A stretch of 64,000 bases of DNA from Sipunculus nudus (GCA_026874595.1 CM049310.1:82559056-82623055), one strand, 5' to 3'; positions 1-18,544 are shown, counted from the stretch's first letter. The notes: generated from the sequence alone by a model not told the origin. Numbers and translations: made by a program.

Positions 1-243
1 TAACCAGGCCCGGTGACTACTGCACCTACGGGCCCGGGATGCGTACTCTTACCTTTTGCTGGGTCATACCACCGAGGAAACCCCTATAAGGCGCAATCGT
101 ATATGAGCAAAACACGGCCGTTGGGCACGGCCTTCCCATTAAGCCTGCAGAGCGCTCACCCTGGATTGGGGCCAACCGTGAAAAATCTCAAAGCCACGGC
201 TGAGATTCGGACTCACGATTTCCCTGCTTTGAGTCCTTGCTTA
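1..243 (-). mobile_element. SINE-A copy, tRNA-derived, cut by window edge
   Basis: This is a reverse-oriented member of the commonest SINE in the window (nine copies). It shares the gcccggtgactactgcacc block, the repeated gggcac...ccttcccattaagcctgcag block and the cgtgaaaaatctca block with the copies near 33.7, 44.7 and 54.2 kb. Read on the minus strand, the right end is the tRNA-like head, with a degraded B box in the segment complementary to gagattcggactcac. The outer part of the head (A box) is missing past about 243, and the tail lies beyond the left window edge. Family membership is clear; the exact right boundary is not. Confidence 0.8.
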
Positions 244-1067
244 TATCTTGGTTATAATTTTTATATCAGACTAAATGCGTACGAGGAGGGAAATAGACAT
301 ATGTAAAAAGCTCACACCTGTCACACCTGTCGGCTGTATATTTCTTTGCCTTCTGCGTACGTATTTTAATTGTGCTAAAAATGTCTTTTTCATCAGCACA
401 TTCAAGGGTAAAACTTGGTAATAATTGTTGAATAATGTACTTTAAAATGAAAGTGTCATTGGCTGGACTAGGTTTTATCATATTTGTATTTCTGATTTCT
501 GTTTGATTTCCCTAGAGGCGATGGGTGAAAGAAACTCAGCTATCATGTCTGGTACCAAATGAGTAGCTTGATATATCTGTGAAGAATACGTAAGATTTTT
601 AAAAAAATCTACAAACATGAAATTAAATTTTACGATTATCTTTCAATTCATGTTGACAGTTTTTATTTATTGCCCGTTTCCCCATTCACTATCACTCACG
701 CTAATTTACCAATAATAAAATCAAAATGAATACCTATTTGTATTCTTGTATGGTTTCGCGTGGTGATCCTCGTCTACAAGATTCCTGCAACTTCAGAAAA
801 ATGACAAATAGGTTGTCGGTTTTGTTTTACAATAAGCTGTTGTTTTAGTAACAACTGTCAGCATAAAATTCTGCAGGGGGTCGGGGGGTTCCTCAGTAAG
901 CCAGTATTTTGTCTAATCCAAACTAGTTATTATTTCTTCATATTTGATGATTAATCGTTGTTATTTAGTCCAGGTAACTGCTGATATAATGTCAACTAAA
1001 AAAAGAAAGGGCTGAACGAAGGATTATAGATATGTGTCATAAGCATTATATTATGACAATAATGCTA
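244..1067. other. Unassigned AT-rich sequence
   Basis: No repeat shared with the rest of the window and no convincing coding frame was seen. Confidence 0.4.
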
Positions 1068-1615
1068 GCCGTGACAACCCGACTCGGTAGGTCATCGGTT
1101 AATAGGGCTGGTAAGCCTACTCGAGTCGTGATATAAGTAATATCGTGGAATGTATCGCAGTGGTCTTGCATCAGGTTGCATTAATATTGTGGTAAACGGC
1201 CCATAATCTCAATACTATGCTAAGAATTATGAATTAAAACAATAGTATACGTCAGCTCACAACCCAAACTGAAACACCGTCTCCATGGACACGGGTCGTT
1301 CCCTATATTGCATGCAAGCTGCCTGCGTCCTGTAACCCGTGCAAGCCATGCTTGTATTCATGCGGTTATAAATCAAACATAAAAAATGCCGAGATGTTTA
1401 CCAATGGCCGGGTTAGTATGATAAGAAAGTACATAAAAATTGCTACGATTGGTCAGGTTTATGTCGATTGACAGTGCACCTGTAGGCCATGAAGCATTGT
1501 CAGAAATGACGAAAATATTTGCATCTTCATAAGGCCCTATAATGCGTTCCTCATACTAAGATATAAAGACACTCTGGCGCCAGTAATCTGGTTGTAATGC
1601 CAATGGGTCGATATG
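1068..1615 (+). repeat. REP-D dispersed repeat, copy 1
   Basis: The segment shares an ordered set of blocks with 21661-22075: a gccgtgac start followed by a foldback, and then a block with gaaatgacgaaaatatttgc, a shortened tataatgcg segment, ccagtaatctgg and a closing gtaatg..gggtcgat block. The foldback at about 1078-1135 pairs cgactcggtagg with cctactcgagtcg. Two copies with collinear blocks and a terminal hairpin suggest a non-autonomous DNA element, but no target-site duplication was found, so the class is open. Confidence 0.6.
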
Positions 1616-4600
1616 ACGTTCAATGATACTAAAAAACTAATCTTAAGAAAACAAGGAACAGAACATGACCGTGTGGTTAAAGGGGCCTAGTGCGATATGT
1701 TACGTCTATTAACCCAAGATACCTTTTATTAAAATATACCTTTTCCTTGAGCATGCGCACTACCCATGTTTGTCGTCTGCAGGGTTCGGTCCGAAACTAA
1801 CAAGAAAATCCTTAAGGAAACTTACCATTAAAGATAATGCATGTTTATACTTATGTTTCATCAGATATAACAAATACAATCTTTCTATCGAAATAAAGAA
1901 CCGGAACATTCAGTGTCAATTGTCGCCGCTAGATGTCGTGAGTGGGAAAAGTCTATATGTTTCGAAAATCGCCGGTCTCACGGCACATTGGTTGTTTGTA
2001 TCTGCATGTTTATAGTATGTTGGCCCCGTCTAAATAAAGCAAACATTCAGCAAAGTCATCCAGCTGCAAGTCTGACGAAAAAGAGTTTTTCAAAAGGCGT
2101 TTAACAACTGTTTTGTATTTTCAACGCCCGCCTGTATGCAACGAACCACTCAAGGTTACATGTTTTTTTTTGTTTTACAATTGACAACATTGCTGTGTTT
2201 ACTAGCACCTTGTAGATAAACAAGCTTACACATCCGTCACAGAGGCATTAAAAGAATCCCTCCTAACAGGAAGTTCCTACAGTTCATAAATATAGTACAC
2301 GCAGAATTAGCCAGAAAATACATCAGTTCTACAGACGAGATAGGTGTATAGCTGACTTTAAGTCGTTGGACTACGATTTGTGTGTCAATAGTTCAAACCA
2401 TGCTGAAGTCTCACATGTAATATGATAAAATCAAGATAAAAACTCGAGATAACAGACACAGAGAGTTCCATAAAACAGACCATGGACCAATTCTTTAAAT
2501 TAAATTATAAATGATGAAAGAAAATAATTAGAAACATTGGGGCTCGCCCTCCTTGCGTCAACATAAATAATCCCTCAAATTTTAAATGATAGCTTTTACC
2601 GTGATTAGCTACGCACCTGAAAAATATATATTTCAAGACAGCTGTATAAATTGCAACAACAAGTCGGAAATGTCAGGGCTAATTAGTTCTTGACAAGTTT
2701 ATAATATTTTACTCAGGCTATATAGAATAATAATGAAGCCGCGCTTCCCTTGTGGCGACATGGTTTATGTTGTTGTCTCGGATGTGTCTAATTCTGTTGG
2801 CTCTCTTAAATACCATTATGCCAGCTACCAATTAGCTCGCTTCCGTCCAAGATGGCAAGTTCTACACATGTTTCTTTACTAGGCCAGAAATTGCGTCAGA
2901 AGAGCCTTCAGATTCTTTCGACTAATAGGACACATTCATTTCTGTAGTCTCCCAGCAGACGTCCTTTTGTTAGCTAGGTTGTTCATTTATTTGTTCGCCT
3001 GTCCTCTTGAATTCTGCATGTGCTTATGTATGTAAGTCTGCCATTAATAGGACCAGCATGAATATATATTAATGTTGATTTTACTTATATCAGATTCGCA
3101 CTCATTAACCCATGCTATATTTTGAATACAATTAAGGTATACTTGTGACCTCAGCACATGTTGTTAAAAACTGGTTAATAGTACGCCCTTCAACACTCAC
3201 AAGGGAGGCGACGCTATAAGCGCTTGCGCCACCTCAATAGTGGGCGGCGGGGTCTATTTGTAGTTCGTTCCTTCCGATGAAAGCTAAGACAGGTGTCACT
3301 AGTAAGGTATTCTGGGTAGGCGGAAATTGGCCTTCTCTTGACAATGAATATATAATGAGCATCAATGGTATGACTACATACCTGCGTCGACACTTTTAGA
3401 CAAGAGGGAAAGACAACGTTTGGGTACTATTACAACAAACAGCATATAGGGAGAAACTTCACACCTGATGGCGCTAAAATGTTTGTGAATTACGTAATCA
3501 AGTGGCGTATACATTGGCTGGAACTAAAAAATGAATAATTTTCTTTGTTTCATTATTTTCTGTGTCAAATTTTATAATTTTATAATGTGAATAAAATATA
3601 TTAGAACTGTATTTGTATTATTATGTATTGTTTCAAAACGGAGGTTGTCAACTTACAAGATTACGTCCGGTTGATATAACGGTAAATAGGTTATTTTTAT
3701 TGATAAAATAAATATTCTTCATTTCTTCTGATGGATAATTAGGGTGTAATAACTTTATGATTAGTTAAAACTGAGTTGCATTTTGCTTTATTTTGCATCT
3801 CGTTGGTAGCCAAACGAAGCTTAACTGTATTTGTTACGACGTCCATTAAACGCAACGAAGAACTTGAACAGAATATACATATGATGAAAACGTCTGGCGA
3901 GGCCTACTGAAGAAGATGAACTTGCAAAAGACGTCCCCGACTGTCAAAAGGGACAACGGGAGCCGAGGTCTTTGGTTTATATATCTCTCAAGCCGTCACC
4001 GTTCACTTGGCTTCACAATATGTGCGTCAAAGGTCAAATATATATATATATAAATGTCTCCATGGAGGCTGCAAATGGCACCGGGAAAGAAAGTCCTCAG
4101 CGGAATTTTAATGCTATTTTATAAGTAACCTGTTTTGGAAAGAATGGATGCATCACTATTATCATATAAAATGTTTAAGCCACATATAAGCCTTATATTT
4201 GAAATCTAGTGTGTATATGAATTAGATATATTTTTCATATTTGCTTACTGCTCTGATGTCGTTCATTAAATGAATATATGTTCACCTGGAAGCACATTAT
4301 TAGGAAAAACTGATTTTCTAGAAATTCGATGGGAATCTGCAAAGTTAATGAACAATGTTAAATTATGGCTCCGCCGGATCGCTAGATATAATATCTCTCG
4401 GTTGGTCCCGTGATTGATTGCTTGGTTGGAATAGCAGCTTTACACAAATTGTTATAAACAAAGTTTTATGAAAATCTGTAAAGTTTTTTGACAACTTCAT
4501 AAAAATATCTAATAAATATAGAGGTAACTAGGATCGCCATAAATTGTTATTAAATGAATTCTATACCATTGTGAGATAGGGAAATTCCCTTTTCCATGCC

Positions 4601-4640
4601 AGGGGCCGGAACAATTGATTGGTATTAGGGCCGTCTTTGT
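1616..4640. other. Unassigned AT-rich sequence
   Basis: Nothing recognisable apart from short (TA)n at about 4039-4052. The short open frames here have no coding signature. Confidence 0.4.
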
Positions 4641-5400
4641 TTTTTTTTTTTTTAATTTGCTTGGAAACGGGTTAAATACCTTTACGAACGCCTGCGAACG
4701 TCGTTTAGATCATGTTGTACGGCGGCCATTGGTGAATCCAGCTGTGGTTGACCGTTCGTAAGTTCGTGGCCAGGTCGATGGTTTTGTCCAAGATTTTCCA
4801 CGAATGCCTCATGAAAACCCCTCGTCGTATGGCGGCCGTTCAAATACCGGGGAACAACCTAAGAACTACGCAAGATTTCCGTGGATTATTTCGGCTCACG
4901 AAAACATTCCAGAACCCAAATTTCTTATGGTGGCCGTAAATATACCACAAGAACATTTTAAGTTGTTCTTGGGGCCTCTTAGCACATTAGTTGGAACGCC
5001 GTACGAACGGAGGATCTGACTTTAACTTTCCAGTAGATTTGATATCTCGGACACAGAATATTGGACCGTGGACATCCCCCACTTTTTTACCCCAACAAAA
5101 TGTGCAAAAATGTAAGATCTTCCTACCAACGATTTGAGAGTGCCGTGAGTTGCACATAGGCATGCCGTGCGGCCACAAAATGTTTTCGTCAGAAAGCCGT
5201 TTGTATGCCGTTGGAAGATCCTAAGTTACCCGTACGAAGAACGTTAGAACTCCAGAGCCATCGTGCGACAAAATGATATCATTTTCTCAAGAATGCCGTA
5301 AGTATCTATGCCTCATCTAAGAAATGTCTGCAAAATCTAGAATTCGTATCAATTTGTAGTATGTATACGAGTCTTTGTGACCGTAGCTCTATTTCGTACA
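4641..5400. repeat. Degenerate CG-containing internal repeats
   Basis: Variants of gtayggcggcc recur at about 4717, 4828 and 4926, and cgtacgaa-type motifs recur at about 5000 and 5230. The segment is richer in CpG-like words than its flanks. A second segment with comparable recurring words (acgtggtaagtg, ccgtag) lies at 15880-16400. It could be a decayed tandem repeat or the body of an old transposon; no protein or termini were recognised. Confidence 0.3.
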
Positions 5401-10011
<4,611 letters not shown>

Positions 10012-10097
10012 GACAATGTTGCCTCTTTGTATACATAAAGATGGAAGAGAAATACATCCAAAAAGGAGCGGACTGACCTTTCTTTGCCTTAGTGTTC

Positions 10098-11035
<938 letters not shown>

Positions 11036-12821
11036 GACAGAATGTTTGATACAGCTGGTCCGGGTTTTACAGCAGCAGAACCTGTAGTGTTGACGAGGCT
11101 GATTTTGTATTCAGCTCAGATGCCGACTGCATGTAACGATCCGGGTAGCTGTGAATGATATTTTTGTGAAGACAATGTCTGTGTCACTGTGGTCTACGTT
11201 ATAACACCTCCTGCTGGGATCAGACTTGACACGAATCACACCTGTAGGGAGCGAGCACCAAGGTCTGAAATGGATGTTACGCCACGATGACAGTCCGGGT
11301 ATCAGGGGCAATTCCCTCTGGGGTACATCTCCTGTCATAAAATGGATTAGAATGTCACCCTTGGCTTATATTTGGACGGTTTCTTCAAAAGTGACCTAAA
11401 TGTAATTACTTTCCTCCTTGACTTATTTCCCTACTGGTCCCCTTAACTTTTTGGACCCATTGTGGGACAACTTCGTGTAGTGAGGTGAATCCAAATAACA
11501 CACAACTTGTGACCCGACATCTGTGTTAAAATAAAAATTGACGTCAGGAACAACGGAGGCTTTTACCTACAGGAATTATATGGATACTCAATTATTGTAC
11601 GTGAAATTTTGGTCTTGATTTAACATCCCCGGATGTGAACTAGTTCTTATATCTGAAATATACTGCCGTTTATGATGAAAGGACATTTCCTATTGTTGTA
11701 TACGTGTGCGTTACATATGCGTGTGCAGCTAGGAATCAGACACCCTTTATTCTATTTCAGTTTTCCAATTAATACGTATGCGTATGTGTTATAGTTGTGG
11801 GAATCAGTGTTTTTAATCAAATGCGATGAATGAAAATATGGAAAGCACCAATGACCGATTATTGATCAATTATTTTATGTACCATCTATTTGACCGTGAA
11901 TTCTGCTGTATACCTAAAAAACTGACCGTCTTGTACAACACGCTGGAAGGTCAAGGCTATGGCAGTTATTGTTGTTGTCACATATTCGTCGCACAAGCTT
12001 AAGTTTTAATGCTATAATCTGTGTTCTGTCCCGTCCATCTCTGACAGAATTGGAATATTTTATCGAGATGGCTTCTGTGGATGTGCATAATCGTTTCTGA
12101 TCGATTCTGCAAAAATGCTTACCTGTGCTCATGATTGAAAACTATATAAAAACAATGAGGATTTCTGTGCAATTTTAAAAGCAACATTTTTTTTCTTGCT
12201 TGTGCAGTGCACCTTAAGTTTATCATGCGGAACATATCTTATATTGCTAATTTCTCTTACCGAAGAATGATAAAAGGGGTATAACTAAAATTGGCGATAG
12301 TAACACCCAAACAATATGTATCCAAATTAAAGGATATAAAGATAAGGAAATGTGATAAAATATGTGGCCATTTTAATGATTATTGACTGAATGCAGAAAT
12401 TTCATTATATTTAGATCTCTACCGATATCTAACAAAATTAGGGATCAAATTTAAATCTTCATCAGTTAAGTGGATTTAAAATTGTGATTTAAGACATCTT
12501 CTCATCAGATTTATCTCTCTGCTACACCAACATGGATTTGAGAACTCTTTCCATTAAATCATGGACTGGTTTGTACGTTCACTTCTTTTTCAAATTGTGT
12601 CGGTTGGATTCTCTTCCAGAAACACGTCTGAGCAGAGCGGTAAAATCCTTTGAAATCCTTAAACGACTGATTTTGTGTGAAAAAGAGCTGTTATATCTCA
12701 AAATTATCTTCGCAGCAGTTACGCTAATAAAAAGGAAAAGCGTTTGGTAGCCAAACAGGAAATGGCGGATTAACTGCAGGCTTTCTGGAAAATTATCATC
12801 AACTTATTTAAACTGATTCTT
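11036..12821. other. Unassigned sequence
   Basis: Both strands have moderately open frames at about 11037-11347. The plus reading is Cys-containing with two stops; the minus reading is 75 codons. Neither resembles a known domain. The remainder shows nothing recognisable. Confidence 0.35.
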
Positions 12822-13182
12822 TGCGTTCATCTCCGTTCGTGTGTGTGTATGTGTGAGTTTGTGCCTGTATTTGTGTATTTGTTCACAACATAACTCGCAC
12901 AATCATGAACGGAATCTCATGAAATTGTCAAGGCATTTTGGAAATGGGGCTGTGAAGAAAAAAAATCTGACTTTGGTGTGGATCCGACATATGATGCGGA
13001 ACCAGGATCGTCAAAAATGAATATTTACAAATGTACATTCATTTATGCACATTTGAACCCTTGGATTAGAAGTGAATGCAAACACGGTTTCGGGAGCACC
13101 CACAACAGATACCTCCCCCCCCCCCCCCCCCGTCTCGCCCCTCGCGGAGGCATGCTTTGTTTAGAATGCAGATTTCTAGTTT
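12822..13182 (+). repeat. REP-B dispersed repeat, near full length
   Basis: Shows the ordered REP-B landmarks: a ccgttcgtgtgtg start, ttcacaacataactcgcacaatcatgaacgg (13 of these bases on either side are shared with other copies), ggtgtggatccg, the acaaatgtaca...tatgcac block, a poly-C run at 13115-13131 and the conserved end gaatgcagatttctagttt. Eight or so copies exist in both orientations. The ends carry complementary CCTCCGCC / GGCGGAGG words, suggesting a short terminal inverted repeat, but the element class is unresolved. Confidence 0.75.
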
Positions 13183-13987
13183 AAACTGATTTTATAGTTT
13201 TAACTGATAACAGTTTCCGACATTTTCTTTTAACAAGATAGCATCAATATCTACAAATACTTATTATACAGGAAAATTAAACTCTCTTCATTAGTACCTC
13301 TAATAGTTGTAGAGTCAATCACACTAGGTAATGGGCCGGTCAAATTATAATGGTATTCGTAGGCATCCTCGAAGAAACAAGCGTTTCTGAGAAAAACGGG
13401 CAATTAGTTACAAATATTGCCACCAGAGGACACAAGAGCTGTTATAATGAACAAATTGATGAATGCAATATATATGCCATTCGTAAAGTCGTACGATTTC
13501 AACAGATATATTGCACGTTCCGGCCAAACACACATCATTACATGGGAAAAGCCGAACCAAAACCATTACTATTCCACAGAGTATGAGAAAAAATATGGAG
13601 CGATTTAAGTGTTTAATTTAGCGGTCGAGATTTTTTACGGGAAATTAGAAAGAGTTCCAGAAAAAAATACACCCGATTGATTCAAATCTTGAAAGTGTGT
13701 GAATAATCAAGTTAAAAGTGGGTCCATCTCTTAAGAATTTGTATAAGGGTTTGAGCAAGAGCTTAAATTAACGACAGTGTCGGGAACCTTCGCCTCATTT
13801 ACAAAAAGAAAAATAATCCAAGAAAAAGAGAGTCACTAATTCCTAAACCGCCTGGGTTTTTTGGTGGCCCTAAGTTTTGATGACGCCATGCATGTCTATG
13901 GCCATACCATTTACAATATAATTTAAAGAGACTTTGTAGCGTACGACGTCGGATAAACAAATGTGATGTGTAAAATTCTATAGTAAT

Positions 13988-14215
13988 AAAACTAGAAATC
14001 TGCATTCTAATGCATACAAGCCTCCGCCATTCAGTTATTCTGCGCATATTTCCTGGATCCGGATGATGCCCGGATCTACACTTAATCTAATCGATTCTTT
14101 ATTGACCCAGTCCCGAAATACCTTGAAAATGTCATGAGATACCATTCATGGTTGCGTGAGTCACGTCGTAAACAAACACACACACGAACCTGGATCAACG
14201 TGTAACCTCATGCCT
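13988..14215 (-). repeat. REP-B copy, reverse, middle block deleted
   Basis: Begins with the complement of the conserved gcagatttctagtt end next to cctccgcc, then runs into the ggatccgg, aatcgattctttatt and gcgtgagt...acacacacacgaac blocks. The segment between the terminal block and the ggatcc block is missing compared with the copy at 12822. Confidence 0.7.
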
Positions 14216-14879
14216 GAAGCAATATAAGGCTGAGAAGTTAATCTCAGAGGCGTCCTTCAACATGAAATGAGTCTATCCCATGAGGAACATAAAGTATTTA
14301 AACGTTTAACCGAAAACCTAAATCAATCGCTCTCTTCAATTACAATTATACCAAAAGATAGATAATTACATAACCACAGAGTCTCAAGCGTACGCGACAA
14401 TGTTAAGATGAGGAAAAACTTCTGGTAATAGCCGGCCTGCAAATTTGTATTATCGGTAATTCCACCATTCCACAATGTTATTGAAATGGATTAAGACTGC
14501 TTATTATATAATGGGGAGGAAACTGAAACACATGTAACAAAAAAAATAGATAAAAAACACGGATTTTATAATTTATTTGTTTAAAACTAAAATTGACAAG
14601 AGAAATGTTGCAATATTCCACTCTTGGTAGCCAAACAAACAAATATCAATTAATTAGCACAGGGGCATCTAGTCTGGGGTGATCTCTGACTTGAGCCTGT
14701 GCAGGCATATTAATTTTATTGTATGCGTGCATCTCAAGCTAAGTCTTGAGTTAAGTATAATCATTATTATGCAATGTTCACTTGTACACCTCTGAATTTG
14801 GTTCATTTGTTTTGATTGTTATAATTAAAATTTATGAATATTGTTATTAAATAATTAAGAATTAATATTACTTTATAAC
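14216..14879. other. Unassigned AT-rich sequence
   Basis: No repeat or coding signal seen. Confidence 0.35.
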
Positions 14880-15085
14880 TTTAAAGGTGCTATAACGACG
14901 GCTTACAAGGTTGCTGTAAGGAAAATCCATGAAGTGCCCACATTAGCTCTGTAAACAGCCCACTTTACAGAATATCGAGGTGCCCACATTAGCTAAACAT
15001 AATAAAGAGAAGAAAAAACGGGACTGCCCAAAAGTGGCCACTTTATAGAGGTGCCCACTATGAGAGGTTCCACTGTATAGCAAAC
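14880..15085. repeat. Degenerate GTGCCCAC short repeats
   Basis: Contains gaagtgcccacattagct, gaggtgcccacattagct and gaggtgcccactatgagagg within 150 bp, ending in ggttccactgtatag. The words are spaced irregularly, as in a decayed non-autonomous element built from short internal repeats. No transposase-like frame is present. Confidence 0.5.
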
Positions 15086-15118
15086 AGTAACATAGTCGTT
15101 AAAAAATTCACTAACTCA

Positions 15119-15270
15119 TTTTGACCAATTTTTATTGGTCGACCGTTTTGTTGCATATATTTAACCAGTTTTCTTGGCTGAGTTAAACATTGGTTAATTT
15201 TATCAACATATTGGTTATTTAACCAACTGAGCGGTCAGGCACTGACCAAACCGATTGGTCAGTTTTAACA
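15119..15270. repeat. CCAAT/ATTGG palindromic array, left part
   Basis: Units of the form tgaccaa-N(5-8)-ttggt recur every 25-30 bp, so each unit is a small dyad and alternate words are complementary. The same words fill 15494-15815. A SINE-like insertion separates the two parts. Confidence 0.7.
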
Positions 15271-15298
15271 TCAGACACAAAAGTGCTCCAGATCAGAT

Positions 15299-15480
15299 GC
15301 ATGCTTTACTGGCTGAGGGGCAAAACGTCTGACTTGTATGCGAGCGGTCACAGGTTCGATTCCACCGGGCGAAATCTGAGAGCAACCCGAAACTTAAGTA
15401 AGACTTGCAAGAAGACTCCCAATCAATCTGAAGGATAAAACAACTGAAAAAGAGACTGAAAGTAGCAGTGCACACATGAA
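15299..15480 (+). mobile_element. tRNA-like SINE head inside CCAAT array
   Basis: A box candidate tggctgagggg at 15310-15320 and B box ggttcgattcc at 15353-15363 (exact consensus) are 43 bp apart. A flanking ccaccgggcg acts as a pseudo-acceptor. No acceptor stem closes the structure, so this is tRNA-derived and not a tRNA gene. Downstream sequence to about 15480 is a purine-rich body of unknown family. Its position between two halves of one satellite argues for insertion. No target-site duplication was identified. Confidence 0.55.
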
Positions 15481-15493
15481 TGTGTCCACTATA

Positions 15494-15815
15494 CTGACCA
15501 ATTTGAATTGGCTCATGTGACCAATTTATTATTTGATTTAACCAATTTGTTTTGGTTGACCTCAACCAAAGTACATTGGTTGAGAATAACCAAATTATTT
15601 TGGTCAAACTGATCAATTTTGTTGGTTTGAATGATCAGCTGTGTTGGTTGCTCTGACCAATATATAGGTTGATTTGACCAATACCTGTTGTTTGATTACG
15701 ACCAAAATAAATTGGTTGTTTTAAACAATAAATTGTTTGGACATATTTGACCAATTAAATTGGTTGGAATCAACCAATTTTTTGGTTGATTCAACCAATC
15801 TGTTTTTTGAGTGTA
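15494..15815. repeat. CCAAT/ATTGG palindromic array, right part
   Basis: About a dozen degenerate units alternate ccaat and attggt words, ending in ctgttttttgagtgtag. That end resembles the terminal sequence of a short DNA element. Hairpin potential is strong in each unit, for example around 15735-15800. Confidence 0.7.
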
Positions 15816-15879
15816 GCTTAATCGTGAGACACTTGAGAAGCACGTAGCAAGTGAGACCTAAGCTTAAAACCCTGGGAGT

Positions 15880-16400
15880 TGGCCCACAGTAAATGTCCTT
15901 TCCTTTCAGACCGTGGTCTATTGACGAAGGATACCATAGGAAAACGTGGCCGAATATGGTTAGCGTGACGCTGACGTGACACTGCCGTAGGTGAAAGGTT
16001 GCAGTACAGTAGCGAGAACGTGGTTAGTACTGGGAAGGAGGGGGTCTGTCTACGTTCTTCTACGGCAAGCTACTTTTAATTTTATGAGAACGTGGTAGTA
16101 ACCATGGCAATGCTTTAGCAGCACCGTAGATGAACATGGAATACCGTGGGGGAGTTCACGTTCATTTCCGACACCGCCACGTTCTGGCATCCCGTAGTTG
16201 AACCGTTAGCCACCGTACAAGGACGTACGTGGTAAGTGACACGTAGGCTTAACCAAGTTCCGTCAAGTTTCCCCACGGTGTAGCTTACGGCAATAGCTTA
16301 CGTCCTACAAAGTCCTCTCAAGACCTTCATAAACGTGATGATCCGTAGACAGAACGTGGTAAGTGTAACCTCGGCTTTACGATTCAGTGCGTTCATAAAG
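15880..16400. repeat. Degenerate internal repeats with ACGTGGTAAGTG words
   Basis: Words like gaacgtggtaagtg occur at about 15944, 16015, 16085, 16229 and 16350, interleaved with ccgtag and cacgta words. It ends near cccccgtcacacgagaagg at about 16402. Possibly an old tandem-structured transposon body; family unknown. Confidence 0.4.
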
Positions 16401-16689
16401 CCCCCGTCACACGAGAAGGAGACCTAAAGGCGACCATGGCGACCTAGCAGATCGGCGTTGATCGCCATGAACATGGGAAAAATTTTTTTTTTTTAATATC
16501 GTCTTTGTCAGCTGAGCGTCATGACCCATGTGTTACTTGATTGCTCTGTGCACCCCCTGGTGGTAAAACCTTGAAAATATACAAAGCAAGTGGCCACATG
16601 AGAGCAGATCTTGGACGACCTGAGGAAAATAATAACTGGCTTCTTGACTATTTAGAAATTTGGATTCAAAGCAGATTAAAGACTCTTTA
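16401..16689. other. Unassigned sequence
   Basis: Contains a poly-T run at about 16482-16495 and nothing else recognisable. Confidence 0.3.
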
Positions 16690-16775
16690 AATTTTCGAAC
16701 TTTAAGGACTCGGACTATGACTTGGACTCAAGTGGCTTGGACTCGGATTTGAACTTGGACTCGGATGGTATGGAC
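16690..16775 (+). repeat. GAGTCC-type repeat, short copy
   Basis: Iterated gacttggactcgga words, as in 57905-58400 and, in reverse complement, 50838-50880 and 62450-62880. Confidence 0.6.
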
Positions 16776-18540
16776 TCTACAACAACACTGATCATAACAA
16801 TGTATATGGAATGGTAAGTTATTGTGCGTCCTACAGAGTTCAGGCTACAAGGAAGTTAAGAAATCTCAAACGTCATATCCTGTCGTATAAATATTGATCT
16901 TAATAGAGTTTTTGTTGAACTTTCACCGTTGTGCCTCGGAGGAAAAGTCGAGAATTCAACCATGTAGAGGGTATAAGCGCTTGTAATTTGCAATGGTGAA
17001 ACTACGCCAAATCAGGTTCAGTCGATAGCGCCATTTCTGCCCTCTAACATTAAATTGTCTACGACCAGCGTATTTAGCGTAACATACTTCAGCGAAGACC
17101 GCTGCAAGTGCTATGGGGATACTATATAATTTTTGTTTGTTTTTTTTTTCGAGAAAAATTCCATTTATAACTTCGGCATATTAGTTCATCCCAATCTGCA
17201 AGTTTATTGAATTTCTTCCCGCTTGAATGCAACCATGACTCGCACGGGTTACTTAACGATAACCCACTTGTACGCGAAACAGGAAATAACTCGTGACAAC
17301 AGAGACGGATTTTTAGTTTGGTGTGAGAGTTCACATATATTCTTTTGTGTCAAATCTTTATTCGTGGCGTAAGATTATTGGCTCTTTGCCACGATATCAA
17401 TACAACAGTAAAGCTGAGCGATGCCGTAGATTTTCCCTTATGGCTTGTGTCACGACTCAAGTTACTTTAAACAGACCAATACTGAGTCGTGTACACACCG
17501 TGTGTTCACGACTCGGTGAAAAAACTGGGAAGTTAGGTTTCTGGCACCAGATAATTAAGTCTGATTTAAGGAACTATAAAACATTACATGATAAACAAAC
17601 TACAAACAGTCTGTTCCGGATGGTGTTTTCTTTTGCAATTTAGCAACATATTTGAATAAATTTGCCCATCACGTCTGAAAATAACTGCATGAAATGATGC
17701 ATTTTTCTAATTAACTTGATTGTAACCAAATCCATACGTTTATAGGAATGCATTGAAATATGAGTAAATAGGGCAAACATATATTCTGTATATCATATTG
17801 TTCTTGGCACAAAGATACTCCAGAAAACCTTTATCAAATACTGAATCGTGTTTCCTTGCGATATCAATCCTGTGTTACTAATAATAATTCTCACTGAACA
17901 TCTAATATATCATCATAACTACTAGTACTTTGGCTTACCGGTATTTTCAGCCAAGAATGGCCCGACATGTTCCAAACTGGGGAACAATAACTTGGTGATA
18001 ATATTAAAATACTTCTGCCCACGTCAGTCGGAGTGCCACAGTTGTCAGTTACCGAGGTCATGCACGTAACTGTCTCATCGTGACATAAAAAATCAGCTGT
18101 AAATGTTCATGGCCTGTCCTCTCAGGGACATTTGTACCTAATCAGGTGGGCACAGTGACGTCACCGACTGACCCTTTAAATATTGGGAGTGTGTAAATGT
18201 CGGCATCTCACTACATTGTTTGATAGTAACTGGATTTGAGTGATATAACTATATTAAGGCGCCGCATCTACTCCTTTTAACGATCTTAAAATCTCTTATT
18301 ACAAAACAATGCTGGATTTTGCATATTATGTTTTAACTTACCGAGATTGTACTCGCTCACAGCCCTAATTTTCAACAAATTGTTATTGCTTGGGTTGGAG
18401 TAACCCCTTTCCACACCAACCCCCTCACTTCGCAGCCTGGCTGTATTAGTCCCACTTTTATAAAATCTCCTACCCTCCACTGTAAAGAACGGTATACGAT
18501 ATTAAGCACGATAGTTCAGCATTTTAACTAGAAGTGTGCA
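16776..18540. other. Unassigned sequence with one short foldback
   Basis: At about 17447-17498 gtcacgactca pairs with tgagtcgtgtac. This is the same foldback word set that opens the REP-D copies, so a decayed REP-D terminus is possible. Other frames in this stretch are not convincing. Confidence 0.35.
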
Positions 18541-18544
18541 TCCG

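Noticed and set aside
11037-11347. Cys-containing plus-strand pseudogene and competing 75-codon minus frame
   Set aside because: Two stops, frames on both strands, no recognised domain; within what chance allows.
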